Shown here one piece after another: positions 17,477 through 25,900 of a DNA stretch of 64,000 bases; the stretch's first letter is position 1, and each line of letters opens with the position of its first letter. Made by a program: the position numbers and the translations under genes. Origin of the DNA: Salinibacillus aidingensis (GTDB lineage Bacteria; Bacillota; Bacilli; Bacillales; Alkalibacillaceae); contig NZ_BAAADO010000002.1 in NCBI RefSeq assembly GCF_039522525.1, positions 558,001 to 622,000 on the forward strand, read 5' to 3'. The notes under the pieces were generated by a model. That model saw nothing but the letters and a program-made list of their open reading frames with translations, was not told the origin of the DNA and did no database searches.

Positions 17477-18253
17477 CTATTTCTCCCTGGTTGCCTCATC
17501 GGAAGAATTACGCTTCTCCTCTTTGCTATCTGTTATCGTCCAGAGGGTAAGAGGCTTATCGTCCCCTGTCAGCAACTTATAAAAATAGGAAGCTGTATGG
17601 TTATACCCATTTTCCACTTTCTCTGCCAAATAACTGGCCCTTTCATATAGAATCGATCGAAAATGATCTAATTGCATTAAGGCCTTTTCCGTAAGGGCTT
17701 CCTGATTTTCTAAACGATCCACAACATCCTTTTGCTTCTGATCCTGCTCTGACATCTGCTGAGCCATCTTCTGCTGTTCACTGGCCACTTCCTTAAGCTG
17801 TTCAACCATTTGATGCTTAGCTGATGCATAGGTATCCAATTGCTCCGACAAACCCTGATGATTCTGAGCCAATTCCGCCAGCTGCTGCAAAACCTTTTGA
17901 CTGTTCCCGTGACCCGTATCTGCACGTTTCAGTAACTCTTCAAACTGCTGTTCCATATGCTGGAGCTCTTCCACGGTCTGCTGCTGAAATGCTTCGTTGG
18001 ATTTCCGGTCTTCCTTTAACTCCTGTATATCACTGTCCAGACCTTTCCATTGCTGTAAATGGGCCTGGTTTTGTTGTTCGTGCTGTACTTTTATCTGTTT
18101 TAAAGAGTGCAATATGGATTCATTCGCCATCTTTTGCTCTTCCATAAGCTCCGAGAGATAATCACGGCGTAAATAGGTCTGGTTAGGCTCATGAAGTTCA
18201 CCTTGATTTTTATAGACACCCGGATTTCCGGACTGATTCATATACAACCCCAT
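17477..18253 (-). CDS. Glutamine-rich coiled-coil protein, unknown function
   Basis: About 258 residues. From residue 30 to about 190 the protein is a nearly continuous heptad coiled coil rich in Q, E, K and L, with no signal peptide or membrane helix. The C-terminal 60 residues change character, with an aromatic segment NHTASYFYKLLTGDD before a charged end. I do not recognise it. The ATG at 18253 is preferred to a GTG at 18262 because AAGGG sits 11 bases before the ATG and practically touches the GTG. It lies upstream of and in the opposite direction to the antiporter, with converging 3' ends. It could be a filament, scaffold or spore-associated protein, but nothing visible decides. Confidence 0.72.
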   Translation of the reverse strand: MGLYMNQSGNPGVYKNQGELHEPNQTYLRRDYLSELMEEQKMANESILHSLKQIKVQHEQQNQAHLQQWKGLDSDIQELKEDRKSNEAFQQQTVEELQHMEQQFEELLKRADTGHGNSQKVLQQLAELAQNHQGLSEQLDTYASAKHQMVEQLKEVASEQQKMAQQMSEQDQKQKDVVDRLENQEALTEKALMQLDHFRSILYERASYLAEKVENGYNHTASYFYKLLTGDDKPLTLWTITDSKEEKRNSSDEATREK

Positions 18254-18328
18254 TGATATCACATCCCTTGTTGAAATGCTGTTTTATTATATGCATTTTG
18301 TCTCATTTCGGGACGTTCAATTGGAAAA

Positions 18329-18946
18329 TCAGCGACGAATCAGTTCAATAAAATGGGATAGTATTTTTGCCGTCAGTCCCCATATCACTTTTTGATCATA
18401 AACGTAAAAATACTCATCTATTTTACTCGTCCGCCACTTATAATTTTTACCCCCTGTGATTAACTCAAAGGGAAAACCTTCTTCCGGCTTAACCTTCACA
18501 TCTACGTGATAAACATCAGGTTCATTTTCCATAAAAAAGGTCAGCGGTACCATAAATACCTCCTCCACCTCTTCAGGATTCGGGTTCAGGTTGTCTAAGG
18601 ACTCAATCCATCCGGCATGGGCATATACAATCATTCCAAATGGAGAGACCATGTAATCAAGCGGATACACATCCTTAATTTCTGATTGACCAATCCCCAG
18701 CTCCTCCGTCGTTTCCCGAATCGCCGCAGCCTGTTCAGAATCATCGGTTTTATCAATTCTGCCCCCGGGAAAACAAATTTCACCAGGCTGCCGGTTTAGC
18801 TGATGAGAGCGGACTTCAAAGAGGATATAAATATCGTCATCTTTACGAATAAGAGGCAGTAAAACAGAGGATTTCGAAAAACGTTCATTACCTAAAACAG
18901 AAGGCTCATGCTGCTGCACCTTTTTTAAAATATCTCCAGAATTCAT
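18329..18946 (-). CDS. Nudix hydrolase, coenzyme A pyrophosphatase type
   Basis: A 205-residue cytosolic Nudix hydrolase expected to cleave CoA or its derivatives to phosphopantetheine and 3',5'-ADP. The Nudix box is intact around residues 59-83: GGRIDKTDDSEQ followed by AAAIRETTEELGI, containing the metal-binding REttEEL core. ICFPGGRID immediately before it fits the NudL/YeaB group, as does QLNRQPGEICFPGG overall. GGGGTG precedes the ATG. It lies next to, but not overlapping, the coiled-coil gene and in the same direction; the two may be cotranscribed. The exact substrate is inferred from the family motif only. Confidence 0.87.
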   Translation of the reverse strand: MNSGDILKKVQQHEPSVLGNERFSKSSVLLPLIRKDDDIYILFEVRSHQLNRQPGEICFPGGRIDKTDDSEQAAAIRETTEELGIGQSEIKDVYPLDYMVSPFGMIVYAHAGWIESLDNLNPNPEEVEEVFMVPLTFFMENEPDVYHVDVKVKPEEGFPFELITGGKNYKWRTSKIDEYFYVYDQKVIWGLTAKILSHFIELIRR

Positions 18947-19130
18947 ACATTCACCCCAACATGTTATCCTTTCATATAACTATAGCAGAAAATATTAGGG
19001 GATGACAGAAAAGCGGAAGGACCCCGGGAGCTGCACTGATGAACACAGAATAGGAAAGGCATTCACATTCGCATTTTAAAACGATTTGAATTATCATAAA
19101 AGGACAATCATCGTCATAGGAGTGACCGAC

Positions 19131-20297
19131 TTGGAAACCAAAAAAGCACTGCCAATCCTGTTTGCTGTCATGTTTTTTGTGATGGTGGGCTTTGGCATTA
19201 TCATACCTGTTTTACCCTTTTACGCAGAAGAATTAGGAGCATCCCCTACAGAACTGGGACTGCTTATGGCGGTGTATTCGTTGATGCAGCTGCTCTTTGC
19301 ACCAATGTGGGGACGTATTTCGGATCGGATTGGCCGAAAACCCGTGATCATGGTGGGCATTTTGGGACTGTCCCTATCCTTCTTCTTTATGGCTTTATCG
19401 AGTCAGTTATGGATGCTGTTTGCTGCCAGGATCATAGGAGGGTTTTTGTCTTCAGCTAACATGCCTACCGTTATGGCTTATGTAGCTGATATTACCTCAG
19501 AGGATGATCGGGGCAAAGGCATGGGGATCATTGGAGCCTCTGTTGGACTTGGCTTCATTTTCGGTCCGGCAATTGGAGGAATTTTTTCCGAATCAAGCCT
19601 GACGATTCCGTTTTATTTGGCGGGAGCCTCCTCATTGCTCACCTTCTTTTTTGTTCTGTTTGTACTTAAAGAATCCATTCACCATAGCGAGGAAAGTGCA
19701 GGAGCTCGAAAACGCCTATCTTTACTCAAAGTACTGACAGGTCCACTGTCCATTCTGTTTATTCTTCAATTGATTATGACTTTATCGCTGGCCGGATTAG
19801 AAGCAACGTTTGCCTATTTTGCGGCAGAAACAGCCGGACTCGGTACTGTGGATTTAGGCTATATTTTTATGATTATGGGCCTTGCCGGAGCCATCGTTCA
19901 GGGTGGGTTAGTCGGAAAGATGACGAAGCGCTTCGGGGAGGGGGTTGTGATTCAAATCGGAGCGGCTGTCTCTGCAATTGGATTTTTCCTTATATTATTC
20001 GTAAAGGATTTTTTCACAGCTACCTTGTTTCTGACGATTTTTGCATTGGGAAATGGAGTGATTCGTCCAAGTGTCTCATCTCTGTTAACAAAACAATCGG
20101 AAATGGGACACGGCAATACAACAGGAGTACTGTCATCGATGGATTCCCTGGGGCGAATGATCGGCCCTCCTCTGGGCGGACTGCTCTATTCCGTTTCCAT
20201 AGGTCTGCCGTATATATCCGGCATCCTTTTATCCATTATTGCTTTTGTCTTGTATCGCCGCTATTCGCACGTTCAGGCAAATACGGCTCGAGTATAA
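19131..20297 (+). CDS. MFS multidrug/tetracycline-type efflux transporter
   Basis: Drug:proton antiporter of the major facilitator superfamily, about 388 residues with twelve helices. Motif A is present as GRISDRIGRKPVIM near residue 60. The antiporter motif C is seen as GASVGLGFIFGPAIGG near 140, typical of Bmr/NorA/TetA relatives. A TTG at 19131 is chosen because AGGAG at 19118-19122 lies 8 bases before it; the upstream TTG at 19086 has no ribosome site. The stop codon coincides with the first base of a dispersed repeat (family A). Substrates cannot be predicted from sequence. Confidence 0.86.
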   Translation: METKKALPILFAVMFFVMVGFGIIIPVLPFYAEELGASPTELGLLMAVYSLMQLLFAPMWGRISDRIGRKPVIMVGILGLSLSFFFMALSSQLWMLFAARIIGGFLSSANMPTVMAYVADITSEDDRGKGMGIIGASVGLGFIFGPAIGGIFSESSLTIPFYLAGASSLLTFFFVLFVLKESIHHSEESAGARKRLSLLKVLTGPLSILFILQLIMTLSLAGLEATFAYFAAETAGLGTVDLGYIFMIMGLAGAIVQGGLVGKMTKRFGEGVVIQIGAAVSAIGFFLILFVKDFFTATLFLTIFALGNGVIRPSVSSLLTKQSEMGHGNTTGVLSSMDSLGRMIGPPLGGLLYSVSIGLPYISGILLSIIAFVLYRRYSHVQANTARV

Positions 20298-20345
20298 AGT
20301 GAAACTTCCAGCAGTGGTGGGGGTACGGACAGTTCATGCGTGATA
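20295..20345 (+). repeat. Dispersed structured repeat, family A, short copy
   Basis: Begins TAAAGTGAAACTTCCAGCAG and ends AGTTCATGCGTGATAAA, matching 34001-34052 closely and both ends of 862-963. It starts on the stop codon of the MFS gene. Confidence 0.65.
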
Positions 20346-20358
20346 AACAGTCCATTGT

Positions 20359-20856
20359 TCAATTCTCCTCCACTTGAAAAGAGCGTGCCAAAGCAATCTC
20401 TTTTCCATCCACTGCAGGACACAGCAGCGTTTTTACGAGCCGATAAGTTCCAGGCGGGAGGTTGATATCCAGACGTTTAAGTGAAAAGGTCTGGTCTTCC
20501 TGACTGTCTGGTTCTAATAATAATCCCAGATTATGAAAGTCAGGGTGATTTATAAATATCTCATCCGGATAAACAACACGATACCATTTATCCTGATGCA
20601 GCCGCTCTATACTGTAATAGGTCCCATATTTGCACTTCTTATTCGTATCATTTTCAATGGAGATCTTTATTTCATCTGGTGATTTCGTAAAAGTACTTTT
20701 GCTAAATGAGAGGGTTAATCCATCAGACGATGACTCTATATCCTGCATAGGAACCGGGCCATCCGAAGTGTGGATGGAGTCACCTGCTCCGCATGAACTG
20801 AGAAAAATAAACGCAAAAGAAAACAAACCCATGAATAACAGTAATCTGATATTCAT
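20359..20856 (-). CDS. Lipoprotein with Ig-like (Big_14-type) domain
   Basis: 165 residues. The N-terminus is a lipoprotein signal with lipobox LSSC at about residues 19-22, so the mature protein should be anchored to the outer face of the membrane. Residues about 45-160 resemble the small immunoglobulin-like domain of many Bacillus proteins. They carry the pattern of I-x-IENxT, a KWYRV-type strand, a proline/glycine-rich turn LEPDSQEDQTFSL and LPPGTYRLVK. AAGGAGGT precedes the ATG. Similar proteins are of unknown function. It marks the left edge of an AT-rich block of small genes. The domain assignment is by eye. Confidence 0.74.
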   Translation of the reverse strand: MNIRLLLFMGLFSFAFIFLSSCGAGDSIHTSDGPVPMQDIESSSDGLTLSFSKSTFTKSPDEIKISIENDTNKKCKYGTYYSIERLHQDKWYRVVYPDEIFINHPDFHNLGLLLEPDSQEDQTFSLKRLDINLPPGTYRLVKTLLCPAVDGKEIALARSFQVEEN

Positions 20857-20965
20857 CTTTTGACCTCCTTATCCAGTTTCCCCTCATCTTTAGCATATAA
20901 AGATAAAAGAGATGACACATTGATAGAGGTCAATTTTGTTTCATTTCTCCCAGCTATTTAAACCC

Positions 20966-21259
20966 TTATTTTATGATTACCTCGTCCGTAATTTCACCAT
21001 CACCAAATGTCCAGACTCTGTATTTCGTACCCGTTCCCTTTTTTACAATTAGAACATATTCCCTGAAGAACTCTCCCCACCCACCTAAATGATCAATACT
21101 TTCTACGGATGTTATTTCAGGGTTATGATCCAATACTTCCTGTTTGACGTTGTACAGCTTGATTTGGATCAACAGCAAAATACACAGATAGCCGGCGATG
21201 ATTATTGAAGCCGGTATCAAAATGAGTTTGAACCAAAACTTTTTATTGAATCGTTTCAT
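20966..21259 (-). CDS. Small membrane-anchored protein, DUF3139-like
   Basis: 97 residues: one membrane helix at about residues 11-32, then a 60-residue extracytoplasmic domain with EITSVESIDHLGG, YVLIVKK and YRVWTF. The pattern of one helix followed by a compact beta-rich domain of about 65 residues resembles DUF3139 proteins of Bacillaceae, but this is a by-eye match. GGGGG stands 6 bases before the ATG. It is the first of several small membrane-protein genes in the same direction up to 22208. Confidence 0.62.
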   Translation of the reverse strand: MKRFNKKFWFKLILIPASIIIAGYLCILLLIQIKLYNVKQEVLDHNPEITSVESIDHLGGWGEFFREYVLIVKKGTGTKYRVWTFGDGEITDEVIIK

Positions 21260-21315
21260 ATTTATCCCCCCATTCAGCCTTTGATATCCTTTGTTTCTGG
21301 ATATTCACGCCTTAT

Positions 21316-21483
21316 TTAACTTTTTCTTCTTTCCACTCTACCTATAATTAAGTGAGCAGTGAAGAAAAATAAAAAATAGATGATAAATTTTGCTATCAGA
21401 TTCTCGACCTGAATGATATCTATTAATACTGTAGCAATCACAGCAACTATCCCAAATACAAAGGCGATTAACAACATAAACAT
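21316..21483 (-). CDS. 55-residue two-helix membrane protein
   Basis: A short ORF with a good ribosome site (GAGAAAGGG about 7 bases before the ATG at 21483). It encodes two hydrophobic helices, residues 3-22 (LLIAFVFGIVAVIATVLI) and 30-47 (IAKFIIYFLFFFTAHLII), and ends GRVERRKS, a basic cytoplasmic tail. I do not recognise it. Clean topology, ribosome site and position in a run of co-directional small membrane proteins support it as real. Confidence 0.6.
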   Translation of the reverse strand: MFMLLIAFVFGIVAVIATVLIDIIQVENLIAKFIIYFLFFFTAHLIIGRVERRKS

Positions 21484-21866
21484 AAAAAATCCCTTTCTCC
21501 ATCAGACTTTCTTCTGGGGCAAACCATCCACTCTTAAAGTGAGTAACTTATCTATAATTTTTTATTTCTATCATTCTTGAATAAGCCAATGATTACAATA
21601 ATAAATCCGAAGTTTATTACGAAACTGAATTCGGCTAAAATATAGATCTGCAAAATAAGAGTAGAGACTCCCGACTATTAAATATACAGGCAACGAGTAA
21701 TTCAAATATATGAAAAATAGTCCTGTATAAGAGAAATAACCTACCCCAGCTTGTTGCTGCTACAGGCGTATATTCGAAAAAAAGCTAATGATAAAGAAAG
21801 AATTAGTGCAGATAGAACAGAAACCTCTCTTATTTTAGCAAGACCAGTCCATAAGTGGAAAATCTA
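21484..21866 (-). other. Intergenic stretch with possible decayed small membrane-protein genes
   Basis: No intact gene is seen. On the minus strand two short open segments read like ends of membrane proteins. One ends IIVIIGLFKNDRNKKL at about 21556 and lacks a normal start. The other ends LAFFRIYACSSNKLG at about 21745 and begins downstream of the neighbouring stop without an in-frame ATG. They look like remnants rather than working genes. Confidence 0.35.
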
Positions 21867-22055
21867 TTATTTGTCACCATTATCTTTCTTCCATTTATAC
21901 GGTACTTTAGACCAATTATAGATTAGAATAAATAAGAACATTATAAAACTTATACCTAGATTATCGATCCACATAATCTCTTTATCAAAAATAAGCTGCC
22001 AAATCATTGATACTGCAAAAAATAATAAAGGAAATTTTATGATTTCCCTGAACAT
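21867..22055 (-). CDS. 62-residue membrane protein, unknown
   Basis: Two hydrophobic segments, about residues 6-22 and 32-48, with a basic tail KVPYKWKKDNGDK. The ATG at 22055 is chosen because AAGGGGG lies 6 bases upstream; the longer form beginning at GTG (22073) would start inside that ribosome site. Family unknown. It belongs to the same run of small membrane proteins as its neighbours. Confidence 0.58.
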   Translation of the reverse strand: MFREIIKFPLLFFAVSMIWQLIFDKEIMWIDNLGISFIMFLFILIYNWSKVPYKWKKDNGDK

Positions 22056-22082
22056 ATTGGTGCCCCCTTGCACTTAAAAAAA

Positions 22083-22208
22083 TTACATAGCCCTTGTTGT
22101 ATTCATCTGCTTCTTATCCATATTGTTCTGGATAAAATTGGTGTAATAGCACCGAATACAGCAAATACTTATTAAAGACAAGCCACCCGTTAACTTTAAC
22201 TTATTCAT
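22083..22208 (-). pseudogene. 41-codon ORF, possibly frameshifted small membrane protein
   Basis: An excellent ribosome site (AGGGAGG, 7 bases) precedes ATG 22208. The reading frame begins MNKLKLTGGLSLIS and then turns into an unconvincing Cys/Tyr/Asn-rich tail. In another frame the same DNA reads VFAVFGAITPILSRTIW, a plausible membrane segment. A small indel after about codon 14 is therefore suspected. Alternatively it is a real 41-residue peptide. Confidence 0.4.
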
Positions 22209-22293
22209 ACAGCATCCTCCCTATTATTACTTCTAATATGTAACTCTACTTCAACGTTAGTCCAAACAGAAATAGGGCAACAGTCAATTCAAT

Positions 22294-22329
22294 CGTTCTT
22301 AAACTCTTGCCCCCGTTTGTTGAATAACA
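22294..22329. repeat. Dispersed ACGGGGG element, copy 5 (inverted)
   Basis: GTTCTTAAACTCTTGCCCCCG followed by TTTGTTGAATAAC is the reverse-complement form of the copies at 7858-8823. It lies at the 3' end of the TmrB-like gene. Confidence 0.5.
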
Positions 22330-22336
22330 TATATAT

Positions 22337-22867
22337 TTAAAGAAAATTTAACTTTTTCCTTACAGTATCAACAATCGCATTAACACTAACATTCTCTGTC
22401 TCTATGTACTCTCCAAAATTGTAATCATTATATGCTTTTAAACACTTATCAGTTTGTTTAAAACACCAATTTCCTTCTTCTTCTCCACGTCCCCTCAACC
22501 TATCATAAATAGTCTCCTTACTTGCTGTTAAACAGAAGTGGTATGTATTGCTATCAATGCTGTTAAAGCCATTAAATATATAGTTAAAGTATTCGGGCTT
22601 TCTAATAGTCATAGGTACAATTAAGTTAACGTTATATTTTGATATTATAAATCTTGCTACCTTAACTGTTATCTCTTTCCATAGTTGTAAGTCTTGAAAA
22701 TCTCCTGTTTCTGCTTCAAGTCGTTTTATTTCTTCAGGTAAAACATTTCTTAACATATAGCCTACTTCTTCAGGGTCATATAACATACTATTTTCAATAA
22801 CTTTAAGAAGTTCATTAGATATTGTAGTTTTTCCCACTCCAAAAGCACCGTTTATCATTACTATCAT
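22337..22867 (-). CDS. TmrB-like P-loop NTPase
   Basis: 176 residues with an N-terminal Walker A, INGAFGVGKTT at about residues 5-15. It is followed by LYDPEEVGYMLRNVLP, VNLIVPMTIRKPEYF near 95 and LTASKETIYDRLRGRGEE near 125. The same order of motifs occurs in B. subtilis TmrB, the tunicamycin-resistance ATP-binding protein, which has a very similar opening and a VPMTIxxPEYF segment. It is shorter at the C-terminus than TmrB and so may be a general nucleotide-dependent kinase-like protein; resistance is not demonstrated. The ribosome site is weak. Its AT-rich composition and setting suggest an accessory gene. Confidence 0.75.
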   Translation of the reverse strand: MIVMINGAFGVGKTTISNELLKVIENSMLYDPEEVGYMLRNVLPEEIKRLEAETGDFQDLQLWKEITVKVARFIISKYNVNLIVPMTIRKPEYFNYIFNGFNSIDSNTYHFCLTASKETIYDRLRGRGEEEGNWCFKQTDKCLKAYNDYNFGEYIETENVSVNAIVDTVRKKLNFL

Positions 22868-23050
22868 TATTTATTATCAACTCCAGTCGAAATAGTTTAT
22901 CTTTTTTCTAAGGTATTTTTCTTCAACTCTACTGCCCTTTAGTTCAACATCAATCTTTCCCGTAATTTTAACATATATATCCAATTATTGTTGTAAAATT
23001 TTGAAATACCTTCTTGTCATATACCTATAATTTTATCCCGGAGATCACAT

Positions 23051-23080
23051 AAAAAAATAACGTCTGGATATCCAGACGTT
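23051..23080 (-). terminator. Terminator after htrA
   Basis: A 22-bp perfect palindrome (23059-23080, centre GGATATCC) is followed on the minus strand by a T run. Confidence 0.85.
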
Positions 23081-23106
23081 TAAAATAGGGGGGTCAATGT
23101 TATTTT

Positions 23107-24426
23107 TTATTGCTGTTCATTACTTGTTAGTGTCAGATCAACTTTCTGCATCTCTCCTCCTCTGTTCACTTCTATTGTGACCTCATCGCCAATGGAATGC
23201 TCGGAATAGAGGTACTTGCGCAGATCACCGACATCGGTAATTTTCTCTCCATCGACAGCTACAATGATATCTTCTTTTTGCAATCCGGCTTTGGCTGCAG
23301 GTGTGTTCGGTTGTACGCCGGCAATAATGACACCCTGATTAACCTCGATGGATTCTTTCTGCCGATAAACAGATGGGATTTCATTTACATTTAACAGCTT
23401 CACGCCTAAGTATGGACGCTCTACCTTGCCATTCTTCATGAGTTCATCCACAATCGATTGAACTTTGTTACTTGGAATGGCAAAGCCTAAGCCTTCAACG
23501 TTTTGATTGGAGATTTTCAAGCTGTTGATTCCGACCAGTTTTCCATTGCTGTCGATTAGGGCTCCACCGCTGTTTCCAGGGTTAATGGCCGCGTCGGTCT
23601 GGATCACTTCTAAATCCCATTCACCCGCTGAAGTGTTTACCGTAATACTGCGGTCAACGGCACTGACAATTCCTTGAGTCACCGTTCTGGAAAGCTCTAA
23701 GCCAAGCGGGTTTCCAATCGCAATTACCTGTTCACCTGTTTGGAGGGAGTCTGAGTCGCCAAATGACAGAGGTTTAATATCAAATTCTCCAGATATTTTT
23801 AATACTGCGGTATCTGTTAAAGCGTCTCTTCCTACCAGTTCTGCTGTTTTCGTTTTGTCATTGTGTAAGGTGACCTCAATCTCATTGGCTCCTTCCACTA
23901 CGTGATTGTTGGTGACAATGTAAGCCGCATTGTCCGTCACCTTGTAAATCACCCCAGAGCCTGTTCCTGTTTTTTGCTGCTGGGCATTTTGCAGAAATGG
24001 ATGGTTTTGTTTGGAAATATTGACCACTCCAACAATTGCTTCAGAGGCCTGATCAACAATGTCGGTTACGGATGATCCAGTTGCATTTATCTGCTGCACA
24101 TTCGGTGAGGCAGAAGCCGAAGTACTTTCACTGGATCCAGCCGCTTCCTCTTGTACGGCCTCCTGATTATTGCCAGTGATCCACTGTTCAAGACCATCTA
24201 CCTGTGTAACTGCAGTTAATGTTAAAACAGAGCCGATCATTCCGGCTGATACCGTCATAAGCATACTTTTCAGCCTTGAGCCTCTTTTCGGCTTTTCTTT
24301 ATTTGGTTGATTTACTGATTGCTGTTCTGGTGGTTGTTCAGCTTTTTCCTGTTCACCTTCTGTTGATTCTTGTTCACTATTCTGTTCGAGCTTCTGTTCC
24401 TGATCTTTTTCGTGTTCATCCATCAT
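23107..24426 (-). CDS. htrA: HtrA-like membrane-anchored serine protease with PDZ domain
   Basis: Quality-control protease (S1C family) at the outer face of the membrane, 439 residues. It has a charged E/Q-rich cytoplasmic N-terminus, one membrane helix near residues 53-72, a linker, and a trypsin-like domain. The triad is visible as His in IVTNNHVVEGA near 174, Asp in ALTDTAVLK near 204 and Ser in NPGNSGGALI near 285. A single PDZ domain follows from about 340 (PYLGVKLL, GLQKEDIIVAVDG). A ribosome site GAGGTGATC precedes the ATG. Upstream, the motif TGTCAGACAGATGTCA at 24499-24514 is identical to one before the two-component operon at 31617. In B. subtilis the htrA genes are controlled by CssRS, so similar control is inferred. 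Confidence 0.93.
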   Translation of the reverse strand: MMDEHEKDQEQKLEQNSEQESTEGEQEKAEQPPEQQSVNQPNKEKPKRGSRLKSMLMTVSAGMIGSVLTLTAVTQVDGLEQWITGNNQEAVQEEAAGSSESTSASASPNVQQINATGSSVTDIVDQASEAIVGVVNISKQNHPFLQNAQQQKTGTGSGVIYKVTDNAAYIVTNNHVVEGANEIEVTLHNDKTKTAELVGRDALTDTAVLKISGEFDIKPLSFGDSDSLQTGEQVIAIGNPLGLELSRTVTQGIVSAVDRSITVNTSAGEWDLEVIQTDAAINPGNSGGALIDSNGKLVGINSLKISNQNVEGLGFAIPSNKVQSIVDELMKNGKVERPYLGVKLLNVNEIPSVYRQKESIEVNQGVIIAGVQPNTPAAKAGLQKEDIIVAVDGEKITDVGDLRKYLYSEHSIGDEVTIEVNRGGEMQKVDLTLTSNEQQ

Positions 24427-24498
24427 GCCTGATCACCTCTTTATATCGTAATGATGAATTGGTTTATCTTTCTATACTTTTACTATAAAGCGCGAATG

Positions 24499-24514
24499 TG
24501 TCAGACAGATGTCA
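24499..24514 (-). promoter_or_regulatory. Operator upstream of htrA shared with the two-component operon
   Basis: TGTCAGACAGATGTCA (plus strand) contains two TGTCA half-sites 11 bases apart, the layout used by OmpR-family regulators. On the minus strand ATCTGT within it stands 17 bases from TATAGT, so the site covers the likely -35 of htrA. The same 16 bases and the same 17-base spacing to a -10 occur at 31617-31632. Confidence 0.7.
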
Positions 24515-24534
24515 GAGACAAAATTTTTCACATT

Positions 24535-24566
24535 AAAAAAGGAGCAGGCTGAGGTTAACTGCTCCT
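24535..24566 (-). terminator. Terminator of the sigma factor operon
   Basis: AAGGAGCA pairs with TGCTCCTT; on the minus strand the hairpin is followed by TTTTTT. It separates the operon at 24573-26384 from htrA. Confidence 0.8.
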
Positions 24567-24572
24567 TAAAAT

Positions 24573-25316
24573 CTATTCTAAATTCTGATTATGCTCCTCA
24601 ACATCACTTCCATCAATGGGTTCACCTTTGATTATTTTTACGGAATATTTAAGATATCCACGTGTTTCAGCTTTTGCCCCTTCCCTGTCAAAGCCACTTC
24701 CGTTAAACAACACAGACGTATATTCATAGCCATTTTCATTCAGAATACGCTCAATCTTTCGGGCTGCATTGTAAAAATCCTTTTTGGCCTGCTCGGTTGA
24801 ATCCAGCTGCACAAAAACATCCATCGGTTTTTCCAGGTTTAAACTTTTACTCCAAGTTACATCTTCTTTAAAGGTCCCTTTTAACACCTCTATTTGAACT
24901 CCGACGTTTTTAATAGAGTCAATCCGGCTGGACAGCAATGTTGTCAGTTCGTTTTCCGCCTGCCGAGTTAACTGCTTCCCTAATGACTGGTCCAAATGCT
25001 CGTAATAATAACCATCCCACTGGACTCTCGGGTTCAAAAAGCCCCTGACTTTAAATGAGTAATCCCTGGCTTTCCCCTCTTTATCGGCCGTCCCAATTTC
25101 TGTAACAGGATATACATATTCGCTAAATTTAAAACTATAAGATCCTTCTTTGATTCGAAACTCTTTCTCCGGATAGGTTTCGGTCAAATAGTCTTCAAGA
25201 ACTTGGCGGGACACGTATTGACTGAGGGGATTTCCGTTAAAGAGATTGTAGGCATAGAGGACAATTCCGACTAACAGCACCAGCAAAATGCTCCATAATA
25301 GTTTTTTCTTATTCAT
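24573..25316 (-). CDS. YfjL-like membrane-anchored protein
   Basis: 247 residues: one membrane helix at about residues 7-24, then an extracytoplasmic domain with VLEDYLTETYPEKEFRI, a pattern seen at the start of YfjL-like domains of Bacillus, and KFSEYVYPVTEIG. The ATG overlaps the end of the anti-sigma gene by 4 bases, so it is the third gene of a sigma/anti-sigma operon and is probably translationally coupled. In similar operons such proteins are possible sensors or accessory proteins of the anti-sigma factor; this is inference. A terminator follows. The domain assignment is moderate. Confidence 0.7.
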   Translation of the reverse strand: MNKKKLLWSILLVLLVGIVLYAYNLFNGNPLSQYVSRQVLEDYLTETYPEKEFRIKEGSYSFKFSEYVYPVTEIGTADKEGKARDYSFKVRGFLNPRVQWDGYYYEHLDQSLGKQLTRQAENELTTLLSSRIDSIKNVGVQIEVLKGTFKEDVTWSKSLNLEKPMDVFVQLDSTEQAKKDFYNAARKIERILNENGYEYTSVLFNGSGFDREGAKAETRGYLKYSVKIIKGEPIDGSDVEEHNQNLE

Positions 25317-25900
25317 GAGCCATTCTCCTTTGCCCGCAGCTTTCTGGTTAAAAGTCCGATAACACTTCCAATCAAAGCAAATACATAGTGAATGATCGAT
25401 ACCAAAATGGCCATTTGAAAAATATCAAATCCATACGTAAACAGAGATACCTGGGGATCAATATGCCCCTCCATATAATCGGATATCCCTTCAACTATGG
25501 ACCAGATAAAGATGGGGATAAACGAAAAGTAGAAAGACATTTTCATATCGGAATAAAACAGATACACCAAAAAACCTAAAAGTGTGTACCAGAGAATGAA
25601 TTCATAGCTGTCATTCAGCAAGGATGTCTGAATCGCCAGCAGAAACGACAGTGCGACAAAGATAATCTGGTACAGAGAAAGCTTACGATGAATCTTTTTA
25701 AACACCTTATCCCGCTCTATTTCTGTGGTTGTTGGAATTTCTTCTTTTTCCAATGGGTTCTGGATGGTTTGAGCGAGTTTCCGGTATTCTTCATTTTCCT
25801 CCATCTGCTTCTCCAGCCATTCGGTTGTCTCTTTACTCAGCAGCCCTTCCTGATAAAAGGGGAGCAGGTCAATCACGATATGCCGAACATCGTTATCCAT
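25313..25900 (-). CDS. Transmembrane anti-sigma factor, zinc motif lost
   Basis: About 195 residues. The N-terminal 50 residues have the anti-sigma outline (DLLPFYQEGLLS followed by a helix). However, where the zinc-binding HxxxCxxC of ZAS-domain proteins would fall, the sequence is KQMEENEEYRKL, with Gln, Asn and Tyr in place of the ligands. From about residue 75 there are four to five membrane helices. The ATG at 25900 overlaps the sigma factor's stop in the arrangement ATGGATAA, indicating coupled translation. The longer form to 25969 would overlap the sigma gene much more and has no ribosome site. The role is inferred from position and topology. Confidence 0.75.
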   Translation of the reverse strand: MDNDVRHIVIDLLPFYQEGLLSKETTEWLEKQMEENEEYRKLAQTIQNPLEKEEIPTTTEIERDKVFKKIHRKLSLYQIIFVALSFLLAIQTSLLNDSYEFILWYTLLGFLVYLFYSDMKMSFYFSFIPIFIWSIVEGISDYMEGHIDPQVSLFTYGFDIFQMAILVSIIHYVFALIGSVIGLLTRKLRAKENGS

